This document shows, in pieces, positions 40,202 to 52,006 of a stretch of DNA of 64,000 nucleotides; the first letter of the stretch is position 1, and each line of letters begins with the position of its first letter. The translations under genes and the position numbers were made by a program. Origin of the DNA: Plasmodiophora brassicae (Eukaryota; Endomyxa; Phytomyxea; Plasmodiophorida; Plasmodiophoridae); contig JASFAU010000019.1 of assembly GCA_039704465.1 (NCBI GenBank), positions 310,001 through 374,000 of the forward strand, in the 5' to 3' direction. The notes below the pieces were generated by a model, which was not told the origin of the DNA, made no database searches, and worked only from the letters and a program-made list of their open reading frames with translations.

Positions 40202-43200
40202 ATGTCGGAGGTCGACAAATGGTCGCCGGTGTCGCCCAGGGTGGCGGCGAAACAACAGGCCGGCGCCCACCACATGCGGAACAAAACGACGCCCAAGCTG
40301 ATGACGCTGACGTCCGGCCTGTTCGAGCGCATCCTGATCCTGCGACGCTCGCCGTTCTTCCACGGCGTCTCCGACCAGGAACTCCAGCGGTACGACAGCG
40401 ACGATTCGTTAGCGCGCTGCGGGATCGAACCTCGGTTACGCAGGTTGTCGTCGTTCTTCAAAGAGGAAGTCTTCAGGACGGCGGGGACCGTGATCCTCGA
40501 AGAAGGCAGAGACAGTTAGTCCCGCACCTCTGCACCTGTCTGGCCCAGTTCCCCGCTGATGCACAAACGCAGGCGACAAGTTCTACGTCATTCGGAACGG
40601 CGCCGTTTCAATGGCATCGAATGGCGTGCACCTGGGCGTTCTGAAATCGCCCGGGTACTTCGGTGAGGTGTCGCTGATGACGTCCTGCAAGCAAACCGCA
40701 ACCGTGACGACGGTCCTGGACAATACGCAATGCCTTTCGCTTCGCCGAGACGATTTCGACCGTACTTTGCAGTGAGACGTCCATGCGGTTCTCTTCTCAA
40801 TCCGTTTCGCACAGATTACATTGAGAACGGAGACGTCAAGATTCGTGACGCCCTACAGCAGGCGCTGGAGCAGCGCACGAGCGTGGCGCTGAAATCGATC
40901 CCCTTCATCGCGTCGTCGCTGACGACCAAGGCGAAACACGGCGGTCTGGTGACCAACTACGACGAAGAGAAGCTGAAGCTGTTGGCGCAGCTGTTCCGAT
41001 ACACTGAGGCCGGTGCCGGTCAAGACGTATTCCAGCAAGGACAGCGGGCGGACACCTTCTACATCATTCTTGATGGTCGGCTGCCCCTAACCGGTGCTAT
41101 CGTCTTGTCTCATCTGCGGGGATCAGGTGCCATAGAGATCTGGTCGGTTCCCGCCGTGGACGGGGGCACCCCGATCCAGCTAAACCAGCTGAAGAACGGC
41201 GACTGGTTCGGCGAAGACGCCCTGACAGGGGAAAGCCCGCTTCGTACCGTGACGGCAACCAGTCGCGCTCACACCACTCTGCTACGTCTCGACCGGCAGG
41301 ACTTTGAGAAATTCGCTGAGGTATCATCTGTCGTTAATGCCACGATGTTGGGATCGCCCGTGACTGACGCATCGGCTTAGTGCGTCCCCGAATTGCAGAA
41401 TGCGATTCATCGCAACCTGCACGTTCGTACGGCCGACTGGCTGAAGAAGATGCCGTTCTTCGCCAAGATCAAGGAGAACAAGCCGTGGTCGAAGTTAGCT
41501 CTACTAGGATCCCTGTTCAAATTCAAACAATTCGCCGACGGCGATGTCGTCTGCCGCGAAGGCGAATTCAGCACCGGGTTTTACATCATCGCCAACGGAC
41601 GATGCCGCGTTAGCGTCGCCAATGCCGACGATGACGCAGAGCTCACCATCGATGAGCTCATCACGGGTACCAGGCGGACCTTGGCAATTTACTGACATGG
41701 TACTGACGGGCGTGCTCCTAGGGCAATGGTTCGGTGAAATGTCGCTGTTGCTTGATTCACCTCGGACGGCGACGGTAACGTGTTTAACGGACACTCTCCT
41801 TTGCATCCTCGACGAACGTTCTTTCCGTGTGTTCAACGATATCGCCCCAGAACTCTCCGAAAGCTTCTCCAGCCTTATCCTGCATCGGTTTGCACTGGAA
41901 TACTGTCGGGGTAGTATGTTACCTGACCGCATGACGCGTCGCAGCACCAGTAATGCCCTCCAGCGGTTCAACATATTCCGTCACGTCAAAGAGAACAAAC
42001 CAGTAGGGAGCCTCGCCTAAAACGTTCGTGGTCGTTATTGCTTGCTCAGGCTTCTCGTAGTGGTCAAAGGTGGAGCTGTTGGCGACAATGATGAAGTATT
42101 CGCCAATGAAGAGCGATGTGGTGATCGTGGACCAAGGCCAGCAGTTCGATAACCTGTACCTGATCAGCAGCGGGACAGTAAACTGCCTTCAAGACGGGAA
42201 CGTGGTCGACAGTATCCCGGCTGGGAGCTATTTGGGCGGATCGGCTCTGGTCAATCAGGGTCTGAGCGTGTTCCAGTTCAAGACCGCCACCAACTGCCTC
42301 TTCCTCGTCCTGCCCGGTGATCGATTCGACCAGTTCTTGCGGTATGCTGTCGACGTCAACATGAAGAGCTTGGTGGGCTGACCCGGGTGTGCGTCCAGAA
42401 TCGCTCCCGAATGTCTGCCCATCCTAAAAGACAACCTCTACAGCAAGAAACCCAAAGCGATTGAGGAGGCACCGAAAAGCGTTGGCGCGGCTCCCAGCGT
42501 TGAACCCACAAAGGTCAGCGACTCGCCTGAACGGAAAGCAGGTCTGCTGATCACGGTTCTGCAGGCCCTGATAGGCGACATCCGTCGTAAAGCCAGTGTC
42601 TGGGGCTCCGCCACCGTCAACGACAGGGTCGGGCTTCTGAAGAAAATTCCATTATTCGACGATTTGTCAGAATCCGTCCTATGCTTCGTAAACCGGGTCT
42701 ATTTGTAAATCGACGGGTGGTTATTGACGCTGTTCAAAGGTATCGTCCGTTATCCGCATCATGACGTTCCCCGAGCAACACAATCTTTGGCGCCAGGTAT
42801 ATGGGTCGCCTTGTGCGGAAACGGCAACCCGTAGTTTTGATTCACGTGTTCCAAAGGGGCACTCTGCGGACGGCATGTACATTGTCATCGACGGCAGCGT
42901 TGCTACGAGCTATACGAACCCTGCCGGTGCCGAAGTCCCCTTGACGGTTTTCAACAAAGGAGACGTCTTAGGTGAGCGAAAGCGGGGAACGCTGCGTAAG
43001 GGTATATAACGTCAACTGAATATATGTAACAGGGGTGTACTGCCTGACGTCGTCGTGCGATCGGCTGGTTAGCGCCACAACAATACGCGACAGCGTGTTT
43101 GCGTTCATCAGCAAGGATAACTTCTTCAAGCTTCGTCGAATCGTTCCCTCCCTAGATTCCAACAAACACGTCGTCAAGGCACGGTTGCAAACTGTATCCG

Positions 43201-45182
43201 ACGTTCTTAAGGCGCTGCCGTACTTTTCCAACCTCAAGGTAACGTCCGCATGTCGCCTTGCTGGAACGCCTCTTCTGATATTTGTCCCTGTGGACAGATC
43301 AAGGAGATAGGGCCCCTGATTCAGTTCGACGAGCAGAAGCTTATGGCACTGGCTGCGCTGTTCCAGTTCCGTCAGTACGAGCAGGGTGCCGTTGTCCATC
43401 AAATGGGCGACCCGTCGACCTGCATTTATCACATCGTTCGGGGACAGGTATCTGAACCGTCCAAAGACGTGGCCGTTCAACGATTAACTGCTGGCCGTTC
43501 TGTAGGTGTCCGTCTCCACAACCAGGGCTGCCACCTCCAGTGAGGCGGTACGCGCCGTGGAAACCGCTACCTTGTCTACAAACGACTGGTTTGGCGACCT
43601 CGGCAAGCTGTGCGCCACGACCGTTACGACGACACAGCCAACGTTGTTCTTGGTGTCAGTTGTCGGTGCCTTCTTCGATATTCAGCGACCTCTCATCACC
43701 GTGTCAGTCTACCGCTGAACAATTACCCGAAATTCGCCGAGATCGCCCCTGGATTCGCTCGACGGGTCGACCAGACCGTTAACCTTCGAAGCTCGACCTG
43801 GCTGTCCCGATTGGCGTTCTTCGCGGGTGTCAAGGAGAACAAACCGGTTTGCGGAACACGTCTGGACGCGATACTGTTTGGTTTGACGCAGCTGGCAGTG
43901 GTCGAAGATGTCGCTGCTGGGAACACTGTTCGAGTTCAAGGAGGCGGAACCTGGTGAAGTCATCTGCAGGGAGGGCGATGCTGATCGGGAGTTCTATCTT
44001 GTCATCGAGGGGCGCCTGAAGGTCACCGTTATCAATGACAATCGCGTCATCGAGTTGAGCATCCTGCGAGAAAACGACTGGTTCGGCGAGATCTCACTCA
44101 TTTTCAACACGACGCGAACCGCGACAATTACATGTGAGAGCGGGAATTCTAGCGCGCTGGTGCAGATTCTGAGACCCGTCGGGCAGGTCTGGACCGAAGC
44201 CTTCTCTGCGTTCTCAAATACGAATCATTCGTGCGACTGAAGAAGATCGCCCCGGAGCTGACCGATTCGTTCACGTCGCTGATCCTGTACCGAACCGCCG
44301 GGACGCTCAAGAAGTTCAAGTTGTTCGACAGCCTGCGCGAGAACAAACCGGTACGAGTACCAGTTTCCGGAACCGCGTTTCAGTACTTGTTGCTCACTAC
44401 TATGTCATGCAGTGGTCGAAAAAGGAATTGCTGGCATCGTTGTTGACGTACAAATCCGTCGAACGTGATGTGGAAGTGTTTCGGGAAGGCGACGCTGGCG
44501 ATTACCTGTACCTTATCCTGAACGGAACCGTCCAGGTCCAAGCAGGTGCGCTCATGCACACAACGCCGCTGATGGTTCGTGCACCGCAGGTTACGGTTGG
44601 CATGAAGGAACTCGGTCTTCTCGGCCCAGGCGAATACTTCGGCGAGGCCGCTCTGCTGGACTCGAACTCGCCTCGGTGAGAATCGTGTCAGGTTTCGCAT
44701 GATCCAGTCCCGCATTGATGAGCCATGGCTGCAGGAATGCGACGGCGACGACGGTGACACCCTGCCTGTTCTTGTCGATATCGCATTCGTGCTTCCAGAA
44801 GTTCCTGTCAGTGGCCCCCGAGATCTTGGCCCCAATCCAGGAGCTCGTTCACCAGCGCAAGCTGCGCCGAATCTCTGTAGTTCAGAGCCAGGCCGAACGT
44901 GCAATTCCAGTGCAGTCCATTGCTGGCGATCCGGTGCAGCCGGAACTGCCATCGATCGCTGAGCCGACCGAGCCGGCGCATTCGGCGCCCGACAGCGATG
45001 ACGTCCTGGCAACCGCACCGGAAGAGGCCGTCCCCGACAAAGTCGTCGACGTCGCCGACGCGCAGAAAGCGCCGCGCTCGCCGAGGATCGCACCGAAGAC
45101 GACGGATCCGCACGTGGTCAAGATCGATCTGACGCGGCCCAAGCTCAGATCTCCCAGACCGTCGGCCAACGCCGACCAATAA
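40202..45182 (+). CDS. Giant protein of eight tandem cyclic-nucleotide-binding domains
   Basis: Starts MSEVDKWSPVSPRVAAKQ. CNB domains lie at about 40340-40775, 40860-41325, 41400-41880, 41950-42345, 42620-43130, 43200-43720, 43790-44215 and 44300-44840. Each has the PKA-type beta barrel and phosphate-binding cassette, e.g. FGEVSLM...KQTATV, FGEMSLLLDSPRTATV, FGEISLIFNTTRTATI and FGEAALL...SPRNATA. Some cassettes are degenerate (domain 1 Arg to Gln; domain 4 has no FGE). Introns of 50-60 nt recur, e.g. 40390-40443, and one at 42339-42397 that joins domain 4 to LPILKDNLYSKKP. The linker to domain 5 has no new start codon, so a single fused gene is preferred over two tandem ones. The C-terminus is a Pro/Glu-rich tail. 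No kinase, channel or GEF domain accompanies it. Confidence 0.75.
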
Positions 45183-45432
45183 ACGTCGCCGCCCGGCCCA
45201 CACTGGCGCACTTCCGTCGTCCCGCAGTCGCGCAAGTTGTGATGCGATCCGTGCGGGCGCCAAAAACGCCCCCGCCGCTGTCCGCATGTTTGTGCTGCAG
45301 TCGCGCACTTTATGTGATGCAAGTCGCGCGCCGGTGGCCACCCAAAACTGCCGCCGGGGCAGACGCGCCCGTGGCGGACTCTCTCCCCCTCATCAGTTTG
45401 CAAATTGCGTCGGGGGGATCGGCACCGTTGGC
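45183..45432. other. Spacer between the CNB gene and the copper transporter
   Basis: Short, GC-rich; no element recognised. Confidence 0.4.
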
Positions 45433-46172
45433 ATGGCGTCGTCCCAACTGCGCGTCGCCGTTGTCGCCGTGCTGGTCGCGTGCCTGGCGATCGGCGTGTC
45501 GCCCGCATGCCCGTGCCCGCGCTCGCGCCCGGCGGCGGATGGCGGCGGCGCCCCGGTTCAGCAGCAGGGCGTCCAGCCGGTGGGGCCCGACCCCGGGCAC
45601 GGCGGCGGCTGCGGCACGTTCCATGTCTGGGATGGGAAAACCCCGATCGGTGTCCTGTTCCCGTTCTGGACCGTCAAAACGACCACCGGTTCGGCATCGC
45701 ATCGGCGTTGCCTGTCACCCGCTCCCCGTTGAATATCGCCCATCCAGAGTATATCGTCAGCATGATCGTCATCTTTATTCTGGCATTCCTGTACGAAGGT
45801 CTGCTTAATGTCCAGCAGGTAACTGTCGTGCCCTGCAAGTTTGCCCGCATTTGACGCCGTCTCGTGCGATCTGTCTAGGTTTGTGACCGTCGCATGCAGT
45901 CGGGCACTAAAGCGTCGAAGTACACCGCAAGCCAGCAATTGCTTCGTGCAGCGTTGCACACGCTACGCGTGTTCTCCTCGCTGATGCTGATGCTCGTCTT
46001 CATGTTGTTCGAGTGGGGGCTGGCGATTGCGTTGGTCGGTGGACGGGAACGCACCATCAGTAGTAGCACGTCCTGATCGTGTTTACTGTAGGTGGTTGGT
46101 GCCGGCGTCGGCTTTTTCGTGTTCAGCACGAGCGACACCCCGCAGAACGTCCAGCGTTCATCGTGCCACTAG
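45433..46172 (+). CDS. Ctr-family copper transporter, 4 exons, 180 aa
   Basis: Exons 45433-45688, 45748-45818, 45900-46034, 46092-46172; introns 59, 81 and 57 nt. It has an N-terminal signal peptide (LRVAVVAVLVACLAIGVSP), a Cys/His/Gly-rich ectodomain (HGGGCGTFHVWDG) and three membrane helices: IVSMIVIFILAFLYEGLL, LMLMLVFMLFEWGLAIAL and VVGAGVGFFVFST. The second helix contains MxxxM (MLVFM), the copper relay, and the third contains GxxxG (GAGVG), the packing motif of Ctr trimers. The frame WTVKTTTG-EYIVSM across intron 1 fits the family. Imports Cu(I) at the plasma membrane or an internal membrane. Met-rich motifs at the N-terminus are missing; Cys/His may replace them. Confidence 0.85.
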
Positions 46173-46618
46173 AGCGCACGTTCGCTTCACACCATTGTCA
46201 TCTGCATAAACACTCGGTTTCCCAACCAACCAGTACTAGCGCGGCACGTACGGAAAGCAAGCGTTTCGTGTTGCTCCGCCCTGCAGCAGTACAAATCGGC
46301 CTGGAAACAGTTGGCCACAATGATGGCGCTTTACTGACATCCGTTTGTTTCAGACGGCTTCCGGGACGTGTTGCGAGACTGACGCGCCGAAGTTAGGCGC
46401 CGCACGATGGGCAATGACAAACAAGAAGCCGCTGCAACAGCTGTTTGAGAAATGGGCCCGACGCATGGTCTCCAGATGCCACTTCCTTCGACGGCGACTT
46501 GACTCTGGCCTCCTTTCCCCCAAGGAGGCTCCGAGTGGGGAAACCCAGACCCGATCGCAATGGGTCTGTGACTGACGTCGCCGCCCATGCCAACCAGAGA
46601 CCGCTGTTCAACGAGTTA
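46173..46618. other. Upstream region of the acyltransferase gene
   Basis: No independent gene. A short 5' exon cannot be excluded (a frame starting MTNKKPLQQLFEKWARRM at about 46415). Confidence 0.35.
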
Positions 46619-48125
46619 ATGGCAGACCGCACCACGATCCGAGCATGGATCAAGCAACAACGTCGCTGGGCGCGGCCCAGTTTCGTGGCCTCGCTGCTCC
46701 TCGGCCTGCTTCTGGTTCGGTACCTGCGACAGCGTCGCCGCCGCCGGCTGTCGCTCATGTCGGAGATGCTCCGCCTGGGCATGTTCGGCACCTGGGATGC
46801 GACCGTCGTCATCCAGGGCCTGCTGCGATTCGAAACCCTGCCGCACCCGTCCCGCGTCGCCGACGTCATCCGCCAGCGGATCGTCCCTTGCGACCAGTTC
46901 CGGCGGTTCGTCAGTCGTCCATGCGCGGACGGCGGCCTGGAGCCGGTCACCTTCAACATCGGCGACCACGTCGAATCGCTGACCGTCCAGGACGACGCCG
47001 AGCTGGCCAGGTTCGTCGAGCAGCAAGCCAGCGTCGCCCTGGACGCCTGCCGCCCGCTCTGGCGCCTATTCTGCATCACCAACCGCGTCCGTGCAACCGT
47101 TTCGGCACTCCGCATGCGACATCGCTGACGTGGGTCGGTGTTTTTTTGCGACGCAGTCCGGACAGCACGCGATTCTCGCCCGTGTGCACCACCTCGTCGG
47201 TGACGGCCTGTCCCTCATGCACCTGTTCGCCGCGCTGCTGACCGACGCTGACGGGCGACCGATCGAGTTCCGCTCCGCGAAGTCGACGTCGCCGGCGCCA
47301 TCGTCGATTCGCCTATCGATCCCCGCCGTCTTCAGCGTCCTGGTCGCGTCCCTGCGCCGCGATACGGCAACGATCGTCAACACGAGAGCGCGCGACCTGG
47401 ACAGGCAACGACGCGGTCACCGTCGTCCCCGTCTGGAATGGTCGCCGGCGAAAGTCGTGGCGATGTCGCCGCGACTGTCGCTCGCGTTCGTGAAGACGAT
47501 CAAGGCGGCGGCGGGTCCCGGCGTCACCGTCAACGACGTGCTCGCCAGCGCGCTGTCGGGCGCTGTTGCGAGGTATCTGCGCGAGTTCGACCAGGGTGCC
47601 AGTGCCGGGCGGATCAGGGCGATGATCCCGGTGGCGACGCCTCGTCCTGTCGACCAGGACCTGGGCAACCTGTTCTGTCTGGTGTCGACCGAGCTGACCG
47701 TCGACGAGTCGGACCCGGTGGAACGCCTGCGGCGCATGCACGCCAGGCTGGCCCGGATGAAGGCCACGAACGAGGCCGTGGTGACGAACGCGCTGCAGGC
47801 GATGCTGTCGAGCGTCCTGCCGGTGCGAGCGCAGACGGCCGCCTGCGCCGCGCTGGTGGACGCGCACTCGATGTTCTTCACGAACGTGCCCGGGCCGCAG
47901 TTCCCTGTGTACCTCGACGGGTGCAGGATGACGGCGATGCACATCCCGATTGCGAACTCGCGGCCGCAGGTCTCCATCGTCAGCTACGATGGCGCGTATT
48001 CCGTGTGCGTCGCCGCCGAACCTGACATGATCGCCCAGCCGGCGACGTTCATTGCCCGGTTCACCGATGAGCTACGGGACCTGGGCCGGTCGTTGAACAT
48101 CGAGGGAGACCCCATCTTGGCTTGA
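46619..48125 (+). CDS. Wax ester synthase/diacylglycerol acyltransferase (WS/DGAT), 2 exons, 478 aa
   Basis: Exons 46619-47086 and 47157-48125, intron 70 nt joining LFCITNR to SGQHAILARVHHL. The condensation-type catalytic motif is HHLVGDG (HHxxxDG), and the C-terminal domain has MFFTNVPGPQFPVYLDG, the usual NVPGP block. An N-terminal hydrophobic segment (FVASLLLGLLLVRYL) would anchor it to ER or lipid bodies, as in plant WSD1. The enzyme esterifies fatty acyl-CoA to long-chain alcohol or diacylglycerol and so makes storage lipid. The start at 46619 is chosen because it gives normal family length; the frame is open further up without an ATG. Confidence 0.85.
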
Positions 48126-48398
48126 ACGCAGATTATACGAAGCACGTTTAGGGTCTGCTGGATCGAACACGATCCGTTCCCTCGATCGGCGTTCCCGTAC
48201 GGCCATAAAGTCGCGCGCGCCCCAAACGAAGCGACATGAAGGCACATTATTGACTAATGCATTATCCGTCATATATGGTCCGGTTTGGACAGAATGTCGT
48301 CGTCTGCAATGCTCGCCGCCTTCGTCGTCGTGTGTGACGAATCAGCCTGCACACCACGTCGATCACGCGTGGGCAGAACGAATAACCGTTGCAGCGAT
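48126..48398. other. Convergent intergenic spacer
   Basis: Between the acyltransferase stop and the minus-strand CNB gene stop. No gene seen. Confidence 0.4.
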
Positions 48399-51300
48399 TC
48401 ATGGCCCTACTGTTGCGCTGCTGTCCGTCTTTTGCAGCTGATGGCCCGACGGCACGGTTGTCGACTTCAGCGCGTTCAGCACCCGCTCTTCCCGAACCTT
48501 CGCGAGGTTCTCGATCTCAGGCAGCAACTCCCGGGACATCGAAAGGAAGTTTCGGAAGCACTCGAGTGACAGCACCACTGCGCAGGCGAATAAGGCGCAG
48601 AAGACAGATCAGCGACCATCCATCAGCGTACGTAGTGTACAATCGTCGATGCTGCGGACCGTCGCTGTACACACGCTCTCGGTCGCTCCACGGTCGACGT
48701 TCTTCAGCAACGCGACTTCCCCGAACAGGTCACCCTCTACACCAGTCCGTGCCCCCGTCAAGCGGACGAAACCAAAGAACAGCAGCTTCTGTACCCGTCA
48801 GCGTATCCAGGACGATTTCGAACCCCTTTTCCGGATGCTTGATCGTGATTATGACGCCACCCTTTAGGATGAAGTACAGAGACCGGCCGGGGTCACCTTG
48901 ACGTATGATGTCAACGTCATGGTCGACATTCTGGTAGGTCATCAATGATGCGAGGACGGCGAGCTTGGACCACTGAGGTGTGCAGGTCAGTTTTACATGG
49001 CGAACCGAGAAACCAGAGTAGTAGCGCCCTACAGGTCGGTTCTCTTTGATATTCTTAAAGAGCGGGAAGGTAGATCGCAGCGTATTGCTTGTGCGCTGGG
49101 CAACCAAGCACGACATTGTTTGTCGTAGTTCAGGGGCGATATCCATAAACCTAATTGAAGAACGTTGCCTAAGGACAAAGCAACATAGAAGGCACACATG
49201 AACCGAAACTTACTTCTCGAAGCAGGCCAGCGTGAGGTAACAGAGGAGCGTGGGCTCAACGCACGTCACGGTGGCGGTTCGGGGTGTATCATTGAGCAGG
49301 GCAATCTCGCCAAACCTGATGCGACGGTATGAACGAACGAATTCGCAACGGCGCAGGACCTACCATTGGCACTCTCCCAGAGTATCCAGTTCGACTGGCT
49401 TCCCGTCATCCAAGATGGTGACCCGAACCTTGCCGAGCACAATGAGGTAGAAGGTTCGATCGTCGCGCTGTCCTTGCTGGCACACGACTTCGCCAGTGAC
49501 ACACTCCCGGAACTTGAACTGGCTACCAAGTAGTCCCAGCTTCGACCACTGGAAAACGGTATATCGGTGCCTGACCAGGCAACGGCAACGGGGATATACT
49601 AACCGGTTTGTTTTCCTTGATACCCGAGAAGAACGGAAGGTTTTTCAACCATTCCGAGGTTCGCATATGCTGAGCAAACGTCAGATTGGCTACAAGGTCG
49701 GCGACATGCGCGGCCCACAAGTCGCTGCCGAATACGTCTCGCGAGGTGCGGGGCAATGGCCATGACCTACAAGGTTCAGGCGATTTGGACTAGCCGGTTC
49801 CCATGTCGTAGATCACCATACCTTCTGAAACCTCTCTTTCGTTAGCTTAAGGAAGACACTCGGTTCTAAAGTGGTGACAGTAGCAGTCCTCTTTGTGTCC
49901 ATGATCAAAGAGATTTCCCCAAACCAGTCGCCTTCGGTAAGCGTCGCCAATGTGGCAATCGTATCATGCGCCGACACAGACGTAACTTCCACACTTCCCG
50001 CGACAATAAGATAGAACGCGTCACCTGCCGACACGGATCAAAAGGGAAACGGCAACAGCCAGGCGCCCCCCCTCGTACCAGTGCTTCCCTGCGTGAAGAC
50101 ACAGTACTTGTCGGGGTAATGTACGTATTCGAAGAGCTCGCCCAGAATTGATAGCGCGTCTTCGTCGAACTTCATCAGTGGTCCGACCTGTTTCGTCTCG
50201 TAATCCGAAAAGAACGGGATGGCTTTCAAGGACTCTGCGGTGCGCTTTTGAAGTGATCCCTTGAATGCTTCGGAGTGCACAACGTGTGGCGCAACGGTAA
50301 TGAACCTGGTGAACAGTCAGCTTCGTTCTGCCAGGTCCGTTCATGGCGTTCTACTTTGCAAAATCCTGGCTGGACAGGTAAAGGAGCTCAGTTTCGCACA
50401 TGGTGCGAATCGATACGGTTCGTCGGCCCGGGTTGTTTTGGACATCCATGGGGTCAGCCGTGAACAGGGCAAGTTCCCCAAAGTACTCCGGTTTCGATAT
50501 CAGAGACAACAGCGTCTCGGTACCGTCCTGGCGAGTCGCAACCATTGCGACAGTACCTATGGGAGATTCAGAGCCTGGAAAGAGAGAACGATACTGACGG
50601 CGTACCCGAAACAACAATATAGATACCGTTGGCTGGATCACCTTGTCGATAGAGATAACGGTTCGCCTTCGCATCGTAAGTCAGTTCTGGATCATGACAG
50701 GTCAGCGAGGACCCACCTTGTACTTCCTGTACTCAAAGAGGGAAGCCATTTGATGCAATGTTGGGATGTCTATTCCCTCAAAGAATGGAATCGTAGACAG
50801 CGAAACGGTCTGGGAATAGGTCAGTAATTGAAGGGAACGACCGTCGAATGGTACAACCTTGTTCCCAGCGGTAATTGATAGAGCCATGTCCGGGTTGGAC
50901 TTCTCCAATTCCTTGAGCGCCGCTACAGGCAACACAAGCCTGATCACGTTGCTGAGCTGAATTGTTCCGCAAAGCACAGGCGGCCGTACATGGTCGCGTC
51001 AGTAGCTGCTTCAGCGGTGATGGGCATAAGTACCCCCTGAGGAAGTCGCGCCACGCCAAACCACTGCCCTTTCGACAGGACTTTCAGGGAGACAAGGCGA
51101 CTGGTCTCCGGGTCCTTGGCAAGGACACGAACCTGTTGAGGAGCTTTACATGATATTACAAGGCCTAACGTGATACGCAGACATACATCGCCGCTGACGA
51201 TAATGAAGAGACCGTAAAGGGAGTCGTTTTCGACGCCTTGTTCGGCAATGACGGTACCTTTCTTGAAGGTCTTCACACAGTATTAGTTTGGGTTCAGCGA

Positions 51301-51595
51301 AAACGGCAGTGGCGTGTGATGCAGCACCGTTCGCACGAACAGCTTCTTCATCTTCTTCGCGTGTTCGGGTCCGAACTGATCGAAGAAAGGGATCTCCGCT
51401 GACGTGTTGATCGTGGCGAACGACTGGGAATGCCTCCTGCCATAATAATGTTACTCGTCGCCGGATCGGGCCGATGCCGTCGATCCCTGCTTACAGGATG
51501 CTCCCGCGCATGCTCGTAACCGACCGCGCCGAGCTGCCCCGGGGAATGCACTCCGACTCACCGGCATTGTTCTTCTTGGACAGCAGCGCGCCCAT
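48399..51595 (-). CDS. Myristoylated protein of five tandem cyclic-nucleotide-binding domains
   Basis: Starts at 51595 with MGALLSKKNNAG, a classical N-myristoylation context (G2, S6, K7). Exon 1 is 51595-51495, exon 2 51436-51337, exon 3 from 51270; introns 58, 66 and about 55 nt. CNB domains begin at IPFFDQFG (51390), IPFFEGID (50780), IPFFSDYE (50220), LPFFSGIK (49640) and PLFKNIK (49060). Phosphate-binding cassettes include FGELAL, FGEISLIMDTKRTATV and FGEIALLNDTPRTATV. The C-terminus has LECFRNFLSMSRELLPEIE and stops at 48399-48401. Related to the plus-strand gene at 40202 but inverted. Family knowledge: such domains bind cAMP or cGMP. No effector domain is attached, so it may act as a membrane-tethered sensor or a regulatory subunit. 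Confidence 0.78.
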
Positions 51596-51684
51596 GGTCG
51601 ATGGGCCCCGAACGCCGCCCCGCCAGGAGAACGTCGCGCCAACAGCGGCCACAGCGCGCGCTGACTCCCGCCCCGACGACCTCC

Positions 51685-51716
51685 AGTCACACTCACACTC
51701 ACACACACTCACACAG
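51685..51716. repeat. CA/CACT microsatellite
   Basis: CACACTCACACTCACACACA-type repeat of about 32 bp. Confidence 0.9.
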
Positions 51717-51800
51717 GGCAAGTGATGCAGACGATCACGTCCCAATTCCAAAATGACACACAGACACGTGCCCCCTGTGCATTGTCTGCAATCGACTCGA

Positions 51801-51821
51801 CACTGTCGAGGGTCGACAGTG
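51801..51821. promoter_or_regulatory. Perfect 9-bp inverted repeat with 3-nt loop
   Basis: CACTGTCGA GGG TCGACAGTG. The position in a divergent promoter makes a protein-binding site possible; its role is inferred. Confidence 0.4.
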
Positions 51822-52006
51822 AACTACCTACTGCCCAGTCACGACCCCACATGGCAGTTCGGGCCAGCCGTCCGCGCCCCGGAAAGCCCACCCACACCGC
51901 GTTTTTTTGGCGGCGGTTGGACTGGGAAGTTTTGAGGAGGTGGCCGTCGTGCTCGCGGTGCAGTTCGCCGTTGCATTTCATTTTGGTATCTGGGTGTGGC
52001 GCGGGC

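Larger units (their letters stand above)
51596..52006. promoter_or_regulatory. Divergent promoter region between the 5-CNB gene and SCC3
   Basis: About 410 bp between the two start codons. Contains the CACACT microsatellite (51685-51716) and a 9-bp perfect inverted repeat (51801-51821). A plus-strand frame is open here but has no domain and is read as 5' leader. Confidence 0.5.

Noticed and set aside
42372..42397. A 26-nt GT...AG segment at the end of CNB domain 4
   Set aside because: Moving the donor to 42339 gives a 59-nt intron with CTGAC that keeps frame into LPILKDNLYSKK.
46393..47115. 240-codon minus-strand frame opposite the WS/DGAT gene
   Set aside because: Arg/Ser-rich shadow; the plus strand carries the HHxxxDG acyltransferase motif and intron.
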